Shown here: in pieces, positions 1 to 9,054 of the stretch
How the letters are laid out: the number at the start of each line of letters is the position of its first letter
How positions within the stretch are numbered: the stretch's first letter is position 1
Origin: Aeriscardovia sp.
GTDB taxonomy: Bacteria > Actinomycetota > Actinomycetes > Actinomycetales > Bifidobacteriaceae
NCBI GenBank assembly: GCA_017632855.1
Contig: JAGBQM010000040.1
Coordinates: forward strand, 1-46,944
DNA length: 46,944 bases
Direction: 5' to 3'
Made by a program: the position numbers and the translations under genes
The notes under the pieces: generated by a model
Databases searched by the model: none
What the model was told of the DNA's origin: nothing
Seen by the model: only the letters and a program-made list of their open reading frames with translations

Positions 1-733
1 TCCAAAGCAAGAGTCTAAACAGCAAGAGGCGCAGCCCAAGGCCCAGTCTTCAACAAATCAGGATCAAAAGAAGCAGGCAGCGCAACCGCAACAGAGCCAG
101 CCTCAACAAAAGCCTGCTCCAAAGCAAGAGTCTAAACAGCAAGAGGCGCAGCCCAAGGCCCAGTCTTCAACAAATCAGGATCAAAAGAAGCAGGCAGCGC
201 AACCGCAACAGAGCCAGCCTCAACAAAAGCCTGCTCAGGCCCCTTCCTCAAGCTCTTCCAGCGCCTCCTCTTCAACTTCCTCTCCGACTTCGCCGCAAAG
301 CGCTCCCACCCCTTCCCAGGCCACACCTGCCCAAACGCCTCAGCCCGCTCAGAGTTCACCTTCTTCAAGCTCTCAGGGTTCTTCCTCCCAGGTAGCCCCC
401 GCCGCCTCCTCTTCGGAACTTTCCGGAGAGCTCACCCCGGCCGAGGCCCAGACCTTCGCCGCAGGCGTGGCGGAGGATCAGTACGGATGGGGATCCACCC
501 AATTTTCATGCCTGGTGGAATTGTGGAACAGGGAGTCCGGATGGATGTGGGATGCCGAGAACGTGTATTCGGGAGCCTACGGAATAGCCCAGGCCCTTCC
601 TCCGTCCAAAATGGGAACGGGATGGGAGTACAATGCCAAGGTGCAGATAGACTGGGGCCTGTCTTATATTCTTGAACGCTACAGCACTCCATGCGGAGCA
701 TGGAACCATGAGATAACCTACGGGTGGTACTGA
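1..733 (+). CDS. Secreted Rpf/APF-like lysozyme-fold protein, 3' part
   Basis: This reading frame enters from outside the window, so the N-terminus and any signal peptide are not seen. The visible part starts with a Gln/Lys/Pro-rich linker made of a duplicated 39-residue unit. A Ser/Thr/Pro-rich stretch follows, then a C-terminal domain of about 75 residues from about nt 500 to the stop. That domain carries CLVELWNRESGW, SGAYGIAQALP and CGAWNHEITYGWY, which match the lysozyme-like domain of aggregation-promoting factors and actinobacterial resuscitation-promoting-like proteins. The Glu in NRESGW is the probable catalytic acid for cleaving peptidoglycan, and the two Cys probably form a disulfide. 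Location beside rsmA matches the actinobacterial rpf-ksgA order. The long disordered linker suggests a wall-spanning secreted enzyme. The domain call is firm; true Rpf activity is inferred. Confidence 0.82.
   Translation, partial: PKQESKQQEAQPKAQSSTNQDQKKQAAQPQQSQPQQKPAPKQESKQQEAQPKAQSSTNQDQKKQAAQPQQSQPQQKPAQAPSSSSSSASSSTSSPTSPQSAPTPSQATPAQTPQPAQSSPSSSSQGSSSQVAPAASSSELSGELTPAEAQTFAAGVAEDQYGWGSTQFSCLVELWNRESGWMWDAENVYSGAYGIAQALPPSKMGTGWEYNAKVQIDWGLSYILERYSTPCGAWNHEITYGWY
2..235 (+). repeat. Perfect tandem repeat, 2 x 117 bp, inside the linker
   Basis: Positions 2-118 and 119-235 are identical by eye. Each unit encodes 39 residues rich in Gln, Lys, Pro and Ala (starting PKQESKQQEAQ). The array may continue to the left of the window. 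The unit length is a multiple of three, so copy number can change without breaking the frame. Confidence 0.93.
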
Positions 734-1555
734 GTGTCTTCCATTCCGGGAGCTGCATGGATTAAATCCAAGGCCTCCCAGTTGGGGGTAGTCCCTTCTA
801 AATCACTGGGTCAAAATTTCATGACAGACCCTCATTTCCTTTCCCATATCGCCTCTCTCGCCCCCACGGATTCTAACCGCGTTTTAGAAGTGGGGCCGGG
901 GCTAGGATCTTTAACCCTCCCTCTTTTGGAACGCGGTTTCGAAGTAAAAGCCGTGGAATTGGACTCCCGTTTAGCTTCAGCCCTCCCGGAAACGATAAAA
1001 GAACTTTTTCCGGAATCCCTAGGGCGATTTTCCTGCCTTCACAAAGATGCCTTAAAGCTGGAACCGGAAGATTTGAAATGGGGAGAAGAGTTTTCTTTGG
1101 TCTCCAACCTTCCCTATTCCGTTTCGGTTCCCGTGGTGCTGCATCTGCTTTCGCATTTCCCGCGCCTTTCTTCGTTTTTGGTTCTTGTACAAAAAGAAGT
1201 GGGCGAAAGGATGTGTGCGGAAAAAGGGAGCAAAATTTACGGCGCTCCTACGCTGAAACTCGCATGGTACGGAAAAGCAAAGATTGTAGAAAAGGTCCCC
1301 AGAACCGTATTTTGGCCTTCCCCGCATGTGGATTCAGTGTTGGTGGAGTTTAAAAGGGAAGCGACGCCGCAAGAGCTAAGGGAAAAGACCTTCTTCCTCA
1401 TAGATAAAGCTTTTTCCGCAAGAAGAAAGACTTTGAAAAATTCTCTCTCGTTTTTGGATAAATCTTTGCTTGAAGAGGCCGGAATAGACCTATCTTTGCG
1501 TCCGGAAAATCTCAGTGTGAAAGATTTTAAGAGTATAGCAGCTCTGCTCTCTTAA
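734..1555 (+). CDS. rsmA: 16S rRNA adenine dimethyltransferase (RsmA/KsgA)
   Basis: This enzyme dimethylates the two adjacent adenines near the 3' end of 16S rRNA, a late step of small-subunit assembly, using S-adenosylmethionine. The 273-residue product has the SLGQNF entry motif near residue 24, the SAM-binding glycine motif VGPGLGSL at 53-60 and the catalytic NLPY at 125-128. It ends with the usual small helical C-terminal domain. Length is normal for the family. The GTG start directly follows the stop of the upstream cell-wall gene, so the two are probably co-transcribed. No better in-frame start exists before the conserved region. Its 3' end overlaps the convergent MATE gene by 29 bp. 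Confidence 0.95.
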   Translation: MSSIPGAAWIKSKASQLGVVPSKSLGQNFMTDPHFLSHIASLAPTDSNRVLEVGPGLGSLTLPLLERGFEVKAVELDSRLASALPETIKELFPESLGRFSCLHKDALKLEPEDLKWGEEFSLVSNLPYSVSVPVVLHLLSHFPRLSSFLVLVQKEVGERMCAEKGSKIYGAPTLKLAWYGKAKIVEKVPRTVFWPSPHVDSVLVEFKREATPQELREKTFFLIDKAFSARRKTLKNSLSFLDKSLLEEAGIDLSLRPENLSVKDFKSIAALLS

Positions 1556-2900
1556 GATCCCTAAAAACGAGAATCTGCATAAGGACGGTTAAAAGGAAAG
1601 TCAGGCAATCTGAAACGGGTTGGCAAATCTCCAGTCCCAAAAATCCAAAGTGAGTCGGAAAAATGAAGAGAAGGGGCACCAAAAACAGGCCTTGCCTCGC
1701 CAATCCTACAAGGGAAGCTATAAGCGTGTGGCCAAGGGTCTGCTGCATCATATTGGAACATATTACGAACGAATAGAGCGGAAAAGTCAGAGAGAAAAAG
1801 CGCAGGAAACCCGATCCGTATTTAATTACAGGAGGGCTGTTTCTAAAGATTGCTATCAGGGAGGGCGCGAAAATTTCCTGGAGGACGGATACTGAAATGA
1901 GCAGGGCTGACGAAGCAATCAAAATCATGTAATATCCCTTTTTTACCCTGCCGTACTTATGCACCCCGTAGTTATAGCCGCAAACCGGCTGATACCCCCT
2001 CCCCAGCCCTATCTCGGCCGAGGCCGTCAAGAGAAGGATTCTGTTCGCTATAGTGACCCCGGCTATGGCGGCAGGTCCGAAGGGATCGGTTACAAGGTTA
2101 AAAATATCGGTAGAGACAGCGCCCATGACGTTTCTTACGAAATTGGGCATTCCCGCCGTCACGATTGGCCCAAAGCCTCTCAGGGAGAACTTTTTAAGAT
2201 CTAAAGGAATCTGGCTTCTTTTTAAAAAAAGAAAAAGAAGAAGGAAGAATGAGAGAGACTCGCAGATGGCGGTAGCCGTCCCCGCCCCAAGCATCCCCAA
2301 ATGCATTGGGAAAATAAAGAGGGGCTCCAAGAGTATGTTTAATACCGCCCCTAAAGCAATCCCAATCATAGACTCCTTTACCAAGCCCTGAAACCGGAGT
2401 ATTGGGTCGAAGGCGTAGCTCGTGCAGTAAAGGGGGCTGGCTATAAGAAGGGGAACGAGATAGGTGGAAGCCATGGGCGCGAGCGCGGAGGTGGCGCCCA
2501 TAATACGCACTATCTTTGACTTAAACATCAAAAAGGAAAATCCGAGAATGCAGGAAAGGACGAAGGCGGAAGAGACTGCAGTGGAAGCGAGCCGTTTTGA
2601 CCGTTCGATATCTTTTTTCCCCAAAAGCACGGAAATCCTGTTGCCCGCTCCGGCTCCGAAGAGGAGTCCGAAAGCCTGGATAAGGACCATAATAGGCATG
2701 ACGATTCCGGAAGCGGCGGCGGCATCCGTACCAAGGCGTCCAAGATAAAAAGTGTCTGTAAGGTTATAAGCCACCCCTATTATGTTGGCCACTACCGCAG
2801 GCAGGGAGAGCCTGAAAATGAGAGGGCCTAGCGGGGAAAGGGTCATCTGGGAAAATTTATCTGCAGATTTTTCGGCCTTTTTCGCGCTCCTAGGCTTCAT
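1527..2900 (-). CDS. MATE family efflux transporter (second of tandem pair)
   Basis: This is a 457-residue inner-membrane protein with about 12 hydrophobic segments and the two-fold pseudo-repeat of MATE exporters, which expel drugs or metabolites using a Na+ or H+ gradient. Visible family features include NLTDTFYLGRLG near residue 47, ASGIVMPIM near 64, and a second-half equivalent including GYQPVCGYNYG. It resembles the MepA/DinF-like group. The start overlaps the stop of the upstream paralogue by 11 bp, so the two are translated from one message. Substrate cannot be told from sequence. The 3' end overlaps rsmA convergently. Confidence 0.9.
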   Translation of the reverse strand: MKPRSAKKAEKSADKFSQMTLSPLGPLIFRLSLPAVVANIIGVAYNLTDTFYLGRLGTDAAAASGIVMPIMVLIQAFGLLFGAGAGNRISVLLGKKDIERSKRLASTAVSSAFVLSCILGFSFLMFKSKIVRIMGATSALAPMASTYLVPLLIASPLYCTSYAFDPILRFQGLVKESMIGIALGAVLNILLEPLFIFPMHLGMLGAGTATAICESLSFFLLLFLFLKRSQIPLDLKKFSLRGFGPIVTAGMPNFVRNVMGAVSTDIFNLVTDPFGPAAIAGVTIANRILLLTASAEIGLGRGYQPVCGYNYGVHKYGRVKKGYYMILIASSALLISVSVLQEIFAPSLIAIFRNSPPVIKYGSGFLRFFSLTFPLYSFVICSNMMQQTLGHTLIASLVGLARQGLFLVPLLFIFPTHFGFLGLEICQPVSDCLTFLLTVLMQILVFRDLKRAELLYS

Positions 2901-4281
2901 TCGCGCTTCCCGCTTCCAGTACAGGCGTCATGTCTTCCTTCTTTTTAAGGGATCTAAATACGTAAAACTGGCAGGGTAGCGCAAAAGCGAATGCTACAAG
3001 ATCGGCTAAAGGCTGGGCGATTTCGACGCCTAAAAGCGAGAGGAAACGGGGAAGGATTATAAGGAGCGGTATCAATACCACCCCGCGCCTTAGCGATCCC
3101 ACTATCGTGGAAAGCACAGGATGATCCAATGTCTGGGAAACCATGTTGAACATGACAATCCATGTAGTCAAAACCAGGGTGGCCGACTGCCATCTGAGGG
3201 CCTGGGCTCCAATCTTTATAACTTCCGGGCTGGATTGGAAAATGAGGATAAAGTAGGGGGCGAAAATAAGCTGCAGCACTGAAATGACAGCCAAAACAGC
3301 CGCCGTAGACCAAACGGTAATGACGTATCCTTTGCGCACCCTGTCAAACTTCCCCGCTCCGTAATTGAAGCCGCATACAGGTTGGTAGCCCTGCCCAAGC
3401 CCCCCGCGCAGGGAATTTGAAAAGGTGATTATCCTGTTTACTATCGTCATGGCAGCCACGGCCGGAACTCCGAAGGGGGCGGAAACCACATCAAGTATGT
3501 CCATTCCAACTGCTCGCATGATATTCCTGAAGAAGGTGGGCATTCCGGTAGAAAAAATGGGATGAAGCTGCCTGAGCTCAAAGAACTTCAACTTTATCTT
3601 TACCTGCCCCCTGAAGTGGTAAATAAAAGCAAGAAGCAAAAATGAAATCCCCTGGCAGATAGCGGTGGCGACTCCAGCCCCGAGCATCCCCAAATGCATG
3701 GTAAAGATAAAAAGGGGCTCCAGGAAAATGTTTAAAATGGCGCCGAAAGAAATTCCAACCATGGATTCTTTGGCCATGCCCTGAAACCTTAAAACCGGAT
3801 TGAATATATAGGTAAGGCAGTTGAAGGGGGCGGCTATGAGAAGAGGGAGCATATAAATGGAAGCCAATGGGACGACTGAAGAAGGCGCCCCTAAAATTCT
3901 GCACACCCCTCGCCTGAATATGATGCAAATTACCGCCAGAACCGCGCTGACCGCAAAGGTTATGTAAAAGGAGGTGGCAACGAGGGCCTGAGCCAGATTT
4001 TTGTCTTTTTTTCCAAGCGCTACAGACATTTTGTTGGCCCCGCCCATGCCAAGCATCATGCCTACGGATTTCACTCCGACCATAAGGGGCATGACGATTC
4101 CGGAAGCGGCGGCGGCGGCGGCGCTCAAATGCCCCACGTAGAAGGTGTCTACCAAGTTATAGATGACGGTTATTATGTTGGCTACTATAGCCGGGCCCGC
4201 AAGCGAATAAATTAACTTCGCAAGCGGAGAGCCGATCATCTTTTCATACTTATCCCCTCCACGCGCATTTATTTTTTTCAC
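2890..4281 (-). CDS. MATE family efflux transporter (first of tandem pair)
   Basis: This 463-residue multi-pass exporter is a clear paralogue of the next gene: NLVDTFYVGHLS, ASGIVMPLM and GYQPVCGFNYG align with the corresponding motifs there. The GTG start at 4281 has a GAGG ribosome site 7 nt upstream and a good promoter at 4309-4337. MATE proteins normally work alone, so two translationally coupled copies suggest either different substrates or a paired assembly; both are inference. The N-terminus is short and basic (KKINARGGDKYEK), as in other MATE proteins with a cytoplasmic start. Confidence 0.9.
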   Translation of the reverse strand: MKKINARGGDKYEKMIGSPLAKLIYSLAGPAIVANIITVIYNLVDTFYVGHLSAAAAAASGIVMPLMVGVKSVGMMLGMGGANKMSVALGKKDKNLAQALVATSFYITFAVSAVLAVICIIFRRGVCRILGAPSSVVPLASIYMLPLLIAAPFNCLTYIFNPVLRFQGMAKESMVGISFGAILNIFLEPLFIFTMHLGMLGAGVATAICQGISFLLLAFIYHFRGQVKIKLKFFELRQLHPIFSTGMPTFFRNIMRAVGMDILDVVSAPFGVPAVAAMTIVNRIITFSNSLRGGLGQGYQPVCGFNYGAGKFDRVRKGYVITVWSTAAVLAVISVLQLIFAPYFILIFQSSPEVIKIGAQALRWQSATLVLTTWIVMFNMVSQTLDHPVLSTIVGSLRRGVVLIPLLIILPRFLSLLGVEIAQPLADLVAFAFALPCQFYVFRSLKKKEDMTPVLEAGSANEA

Positions 4282-4308
4282 TCTTTAACCTCAAAATATT
4301 ATCGGTTT

Positions 4309-4337
4309 ATTTTAGTCGAACGGCTCTTAGTTTTCAA
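4309..4337 (-). promoter_or_regulatory. Promoter of the MATE operon
   Basis: On the minus strand, TTGAAA (4337-4332) is followed by a 17-bp spacer and TAAAAT (4314-4309). Transcription would start near 4302, about 20 nt before the GTG start. Confidence 0.65.
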
Positions 4338-4444
4338 TCATCAAGACGGCTTCCGATTTTAAAAAAGCTTTTGGGGCGGGGGCTAATTCAGAAGGAAAAT
4401 GTAAAATCTACTTGAGATTGCCCCAAGAACTGGAAGAGGGTTAA

Positions 4445-5083
4445 ATGGCACCTAACGGACCTGACAGATCTGAACAGCAGGCCAGGAAAGAATACGTGAA
4501 AGACAGGCAAAAGTTAGTCTTTCGTTTTTGCGGCATAGCTTTGGCGGCGATCCTAGTGATTGCCCTGCTGGGATATTTCGGGGTGTTTGGGATGATAGTC
4601 CCCCATGCCGTAAAAAATCAGGAGAACAATTTCGGCGTCACGGCTCCCTGCGCCCCCGCCGGAAGCAAAGCGCTTTCTTCTTCCAACATCACTCTGGAAG
4701 TTCTGAACGGAACTTCAAAAAGCGGATTGGCCGACGCCGTAGGGGAAGCCTTGTACTTCAGGGGGTTTAACGTAGCGGGGATAGGGGACGCCAATAACGA
4801 TTCCGTCATTCACACCACCATATACGCGGGAAAGAACGCCTTGGCCGCGGCATACACTTTAAGGGCACAGCTTACAAGCTCCATTCTTGAGATGGATAAT
4901 TCCACGGGAAGCGACGTCATTTTGGTTATAGGCCAGGATTTTTACGATCTGAAAGACGCGAACTCAATAACCCTGAAGGAAGGCCAGGTCCTTTCTTCCA
5001 TCCAAGGCTGCAAGGTCGCCTCCCAAATACAGGACAGCCCCACGGTTTCCGGACTGGGGGAGGTAGTGGGGCCTCTAAGCTAA
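4445..5083 (+). CDS. Membrane-anchored LytR_C domain protein
   Basis: The 212-residue product has a basic cytoplasmic N-terminus, one transmembrane helix at about residues 26-52 and an extracellular LytR_C-type domain. That domain begins at ITLEVLNGTSKSGLADAVGEAL, contains an alternating strand-helix pattern and ends at SDVILVIGQDFYDL. The domain is common in actinobacterial envelope proteins, alone or attached to LytR-CpsA-Psr ligases, and its exact role is unknown. No LCP catalytic domain is present. A GAAGAGGG ribosome site precedes the ATG. The final codons overlap the convergent tRNA nucleotidyltransferase gene by 4 bp. Confidence 0.82.
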   Translation: MAPNGPDRSEQQARKEYVKDRQKLVFRFCGIALAAILVIALLGYFGVFGMIVPHAVKNQENNFGVTAPCAPAGSKALSSSNITLEVLNGTSKSGLADAVGEALYFRGFNVAGIGDANNDSVIHTTIYAGKNALAAAYTLRAQLTSSILEMDNSTGSDVILVIGQDFYDLKDANSITLKEGQVLSSIQGCKVASQIQDSPTVSGLGEVVGPLS

Positions 5084-6501
5084 AGGTTTAAATTTTCCTC
5101 CGCCCAGTTCAAAAGCTCTTTTTTAGCCTTCAAGTATCCTACAAGCCCGTTTTGCATTCTGTAGTCGAGCATATGCTGGTAAGCCAGCCCCACTTCCTTT
5201 CCTGGCCTCAAGCCCAAAAGGGCCATTATTTCGTTTCCATTGAGTTCCGGCCTGATGGCGGAGAGATCCTCCTGCTTCTTCAGTTCCACCGCCCTGCTTT
5301 CGAGCTTGTCCATAGCCTCTTCAAATTGAAGGATTTTGCGCCGGTTTTTTGTCGTGACGTCGGCCCTGGTCAGTCTGTTTAAGCGCGTATAAAGGTGGCC
5401 CGCATCCACAACGTACCTTCTTACCGCCGAATCGCTCCACGGCTCGTCTACGTACCCGTGGAACCTTAAATGAAGGCCTACCAAAGAAGAAACGTCGTCT
5501 ACGGTCTTTTTGTCGAAGCACAAGGCCTGAAGGCGCTTTCTGGCCATTTTGGCCCCTACGGCGTCATGATGGTGAAAGCTGACCTTGCCCTCGCTTTCAA
5601 ACCTTCTGGTGGGGGGTTTGCCTATATCGTGGAGCAAAGAGGAGAGGCGCAAAACCAAATCCGGACCCGGCACGTCCCCCTCGGGCCCCGTTTCAAGATT
5701 TATGGCATTGGTTAAAACGGAAAGGGTGTGGCCGTAAACGTCTTTATGCATATGATGCTCGTCGATTTCCATTTTAAGAGCCGGAATTTCAGGAAGGACT
5801 ACGTCCGCTATCCCCAGGTCCACCATCGCGTTGATCCCCCGCCTGGGATGCTTTGAAAGGAGGATCTTTACAAATTCGTCCCTGATTCTTTCAGCCGAAA
5901 CTATCGAAAGCCTGGGGGCCATGGAGGAAATGGCGAGGGAAGTGGAAGACTCTATGTAGAACCCCAGCTGGGCCATGAACCTTACGCCCCTCATGATCCT
6001 TAAGGGATCGTCTCCAAAGGAAATAAAGGGGTCGATGGGCGTCCTTAAAATCTTCCGCCCCAAATCCAGCGCCCCCCCGAAAGGATCCACGAAGGTCACT
6101 TCCGGAAGCCTTATGGCCATGCAGTTTATGGTAAAGTCCCGCCTGGAAAGGTCGGATTCAAGGCTGGGGGCGGAGTCTATCCGGGGTTTTCTGGAGTCGG
6201 GCGAATAAGTGTCGGACCTGTAAGTAGTGACTTCCGCGCTTACAAAAGACCCGTTATCCGATCTTTTCCTCGCCCCCAAGGTTCCAAAAGGGCGTCCCAT
6301 ATCCCAAAAGCCGTCCTTTCCCCACGCGCGCAATATGGGTTCGCTTTGTTCTACCGTGGCGGAGGTGGCGAAATCGTAGTCATGCACCGGCCTGGAAAGG
6401 AGAAGATCCCTTACTGCGCCTCCTACTAATGACAGTTCGAATCCCGCATCGGCGAACATTTCTCCTAACTGCATAATTTCGGGTTTAATTTGAAACCACA
6501 C
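5080..6501 (-). CDS. cca: CCA tRNA nucleotidyltransferase with HD domain
   Basis: The enzyme adds or repairs the 3' CCA end of tRNAs. N-terminal class II nucleotidyltransferase motifs are present: GGAVRDLLL, the metal-binding DYDF, RRDFTINCMA, and the neck and helix motifs GDDPLRIMRGVRF and SAERIRDE. A metal-dependent HD domain follows (LLHDIGKPPTR, then FHHHDAVGA). The frame is open from a TTG at 6516, but GTG at 6501 is preceded by AAAGGGG with a 5-nt spacer. I therefore prefer GTG, giving about 473 residues, normal for actinobacterial CCA-adding enzymes. It is divergent from the NUDIX-DUF6049-murJ operon, the usual actinobacterial arrangement. Confidence 0.93.
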   Translation of the reverse strand: MWFQIKPEIMQLGEMFADAGFELSLVGGAVRDLLLSRPVHDYDFATSATVEQSEPILRAWGKDGFWDMGRPFGTLGARKRSDNGSFVSAEVTTYRSDTYSPDSRKPRIDSAPSLESDLSRRDFTINCMAIRLPEVTFVDPFGGALDLGRKILRTPIDPFISFGDDPLRIMRGVRFMAQLGFYIESSTSLAISSMAPRLSIVSAERIRDEFVKILLSKHPRRGINAMVDLGIADVVLPEIPALKMEIDEHHMHKDVYGHTLSVLTNAINLETGPEGDVPGPDLVLRLSSLLHDIGKPPTRRFESEGKVSFHHHDAVGAKMARKRLQALCFDKKTVDDVSSLVGLHLRFHGYVDEPWSDSAVRRYVVDAGHLYTRLNRLTRADVTTKNRRKILQFEEAMDKLESRAVELKKQEDLSAIRPELNGNEIMALLGLRPGKEVGLAYQHMLDYRMQNGLVGYLKAKKELLNWAEENLNL

Positions 6502-6639
6502 GGGAACCCCTTTCAACAGCCCGAAGATTCTCCAGACAGGCTCCTACGCGAAGGCATCCCCGGCGCATTCTGCATCGCAGCAGGCAGGGAGAGGCGAAAA
6601 AGGCGCAGACTTAAAAGTTTTTGCTCAAATCTTATTCAT

Positions 6640-6667
6640 TTTACAGAAAAAATGATTACGGTAAAAT
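6640..6667 (+). promoter_or_regulatory. Promoter of the NUDIX-DUF6049-murJ operon
   Basis: TTTACA (6640-6645), a 16-bp spacer and TAAAAT (6662-6667) give a probable start near 6674. The NUDIX start codon at 6728 has a strong ribosome site, AGGAGAGG at 6717-6724. The rest of the 226-bp gap back to the cca start shows nothing else clear. Confidence 0.6.
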
Positions 6668-6727
6668 CAGAGACCACCGCGAAGTGGCACAGAATGGAAT
6701 TTAGAGAGAATCTTTTAGGAGAGGTCA

Positions 6728-7258
6728 ATGTATGCTTTCAGCGGGTTGGATATGCCCACGCCTTCTCTTGTGGCCGCGCATTGCCCCAGCATCATCTCTG
6801 TATTCGCTCATTCGAAAGCTCCTCAACTTCCCGTGGACCGCCAATACTCGGCGGGCGGCCTAATTTTCGACGGCGACAACAGAGTGGCAGTGCTATCCAA
6901 AAAAGCCAGAAATAACCAAACGGTGTGGTGCCTGCCCAAAGGACACATAGAAAAAGGGGAAACCTTTGAAGAGACAGCCGTCAGAGAGGTGAAAGAAGAG
7001 ACCGGAATTCTGGGAACAATCCTGGGATCCATTGCAACCATAGACTACTGGTTCATGAACAGCACCTACAGGATCCATAAGCTGGTCCATCACTACGTTT
7101 TAAGGAGGGTGTCCGGGATTTTAAGCGTGGAAGGCGATCCCGACAGGGAGGCCCAGGGAGTCGAATGGGTGAATTTAGACGTTTTGCCCACTCTCCTCAG
7201 CTATCCTAACGAGCGGACGATAGTAAAAATTTACAAGAAAAAATATTGTCGCAAATGA
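6728..7258 (+). CDS. NUDIX hydrolase
   Basis: NUDIX enzymes cleave nucleoside diphosphates linked to another moiety. The 176-residue product has a full NUDIX box at about residues 72-94 (starting GHIEKGETFEETA, with REVKEETGI), including the metal-binding glutamates. The preceding strand carries YSAGGLIF. Actinobacterial homologues at this position, next to the CCA enzyme and murJ, are often labelled MutT-like or RppH-like, but the substrate is not established. The first 35 residues form an extra N-terminal segment. The stop codon overlaps the next gene's ATG as ATGA, so translation is coupled. Confidence 0.9.
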   Translation: MYAFSGLDMPTPSLVAAHCPSIISVFAHSKAPQLPVDRQYSAGGLIFDGDNRVAVLSKKARNNQTVWCLPKGHIEKGETFEETAVREVKEETGILGTILGSIATIDYWFMNSTYRIHKLVHHYVLRRVSGILSVEGDPDREAQGVEWVNLDVLPTLLSYPNERTIVKIYKKKYCRK

Positions 7259-9051
7259 TAAAAAATGTTGCCGGAAAAATGGCAACACTTTCCCTGCTTT
7301 CCCTCCTCGTGCTGCTGTTTTTTTCTTTCCCGCAGCGGGCTATGGCTTCACAGGCAAAAGTAGGGATGGAAATCCTAAGCGAAAGCCCTGCGGTAGGGCA
7401 AGAGGGCAGGTGGAGGGCTGAAGTAAAAATCACAAATAAATCAGGCTCCGCCATTTCTTCAGGCCTTCTTGAGGCCAGAAGCTCAAAAAACCCCGTCTCT
7501 TCCCCTTCGGCCATGAATTTATGGGCTATGGGGCATATGAATCTTTCCACTCCCGTCCTGTTGGCCCAAATTTCCCTCCCCCCTCTTCCGGCGGGATCTT
7601 CCTTCAAGGCCTACTTGGAGGGCTCCGCAGAGAGCCTGGGGGGCTCTTGGGGCCCGAGGCCTCTGGAATTCTTCTTCGATTCCTCGTCTTCCGGATCGCA
7701 GATAAGCTACAACTTAAACAGCTTCGTTACTTTAACTGCGCCCTCTACGCTTTCCGCCCCTATCCCCCTTTCCCTTTTGTATATAAATCCCGGGCCCGTT
7801 GAGGCAAGCAAAAAAGGCGCTCAAAGCCTCATAGATACCGGACAAGGTCAGGCGCTGGTTCAAAGCCAAAACCCTTTCCCTCCCCTCTTGGAATCCGGAG
7901 ACAAGATACAAATCATAGAAGACGAAAGGGCTCAGCGGGAATTTAAGAACGCTTCCGCTCTCCAGCAGCCGGCCCAGCTTTCTGCCGGGTATCTGAAAAA
8001 GATGGAAAAACAGCTGAAAGCGTGGCAAGGCGGGGGAGAGCTGCCCAAAATCTTTGTCTCCCCTTCCCAGCTTTCCCCCGCTCAGCTGGAAGACGGAGCT
8101 TCCTTAGGCTACAAGGCCGCCCTTGAAGTGGGTGGGAGATCGCAAACCGTTTTTTTGCCCCAGGGCCCTGTCACCCTCCTCTCCTCCAATCCCCTGCTTT
8201 CTTCGCTGGCTCAGGGAATACCTTCCAGCTCATGGGCCCAGGCCGAGCAGACCGAAGCGGGCAGGGAAGCCAGATTCGTAGCCCAACTTGCCGACATGCG
8301 GGGCAGGAAAAACCCCGTAATAGTGCAGGTCTCTTTTTCCTGCCTTCCCCTTCTTTCCTTTTTGTACGGGCAAAGCTGGATTAGCTTTAAGACCGTAAAT
8401 GAGGATCTCTCCTGGGACTGGCCCTCCTATTCCCCCTCCCCCTCCCAAACCGGAGGCCAGGAGCAAATCCAAGGGTCGCTTCCCATAATTTCCTTCCTCT
8501 CCTCCCTCTCTTCCGACAAGAAAACGGCGGGGGAGTGGGCGAAGGCCGTGGAAAGCGAAGCGGACTACGCCCAGCTTTGTTCTTACAGCCAAAACGGCGA
8601 AGTTAGGAAAGCCGGAACGCAGGCCCTTTCGTATATGCGTAGCGATCTAAATCGCAGCCTGAAGCTGTCGGTATCAAATAAAATAACGGTCTTAAGCGAA
8701 TCGGCAAGCCTGCCTGTGACCATAAAAAATTCGCTTCCCTTTCCCATAAAGGCCCGGGTGCGATCCCTTGCCTCGAATTCCCAAATTACCATCCTCCCCG
8801 AAAAGGAGTCGGAAGTGGGAAGCAAAATGGAAAGCCAGATCGATTTTCCGGTGCAGATTCACAGCTCTATCCGGGGGGCGATTACTTTTTGGGTAGGCGA
8901 ATTTTATCATCCCGTCACTAAAATTAGTACGCAACTCAACAGCCATTTGACCGTCACCCGGTTGAATGTGACAATTCTCATTATTCCCGCAGGCCTTCTC
9001 ACGCTTTTCGGATGCGTCAGGCAAATGCGCAGAAAAAAGAAGAACGGTTGA
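7255..9051 (+). CDS. DUF6049-like secreted/membrane protein
   Basis: This protein of about 598 residues has a signal peptide (hydrophobic LSLLSLLVLLFF, then a likely cleavage site after RAMA). It has a large extracytoplasmic region rich in Ser, Pro and Gln, and a C-terminal transmembrane helix (LNVTILIIPAGLLTLFG) followed by a basic tail. Position and architecture match the actinobacterial family of Mycobacterium Rv3909, encoded just upstream of the MurJ homologue and probably working with it in envelope assembly. I prefer ATG at 7255, which overlaps the NUDIX stop as ATGA, over TTG at 7246. Near the C-terminus is an immunoglobulin-like region (SVSNKITVLSESASLPVTI). Biochemical function is unknown. 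Confidence 0.78.
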   Translation: MIKNVAGKMATLSLLSLLVLLFFSFPQRAMASQAKVGMEILSESPAVGQEGRWRAEVKITNKSGSAISSGLLEARSSKNPVSSPSAMNLWAMGHMNLSTPVLLAQISLPPLPAGSSFKAYLEGSAESLGGSWGPRPLEFFFDSSSSGSQISYNLNSFVTLTAPSTLSAPIPLSLLYINPGPVEASKKGAQSLIDTGQGQALVQSQNPFPPLLESGDKIQIIEDERAQREFKNASALQQPAQLSAGYLKKMEKQLKAWQGGGELPKIFVSPSQLSPAQLEDGASLGYKAALEVGGRSQTVFLPQGPVTLLSSNPLLSSLAQGIPSSSWAQAEQTEAGREARFVAQLADMRGRKNPVIVQVSFSCLPLLSFLYGQSWISFKTVNEDLSWDWPSYSPSPSQTGGQEQIQGSLPIISFLSSLSSDKKTAGEWAKAVESEADYAQLCSYSQNGEVRKAGTQALSYMRSDLNRSLKLSVSNKITVLSESASLPVTIKNSLPFPIKARVRSLASNSQITILPEKESEVGSKMESQIDFPVQIHSSIRGAITFWVGEFYHPVTKISTQLNSHLTVTRLNVTILIIPAGLLTLFGCVRQMRRKKKNG

Positions 9052-9054
9052 CAG

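Noticed and set aside
6434..6446. GTTCGAATCCC resembling a tRNA T-arm
   Set aside because: It lies in the conserved N-terminal coding part of the cca gene with no matching tRNA body.
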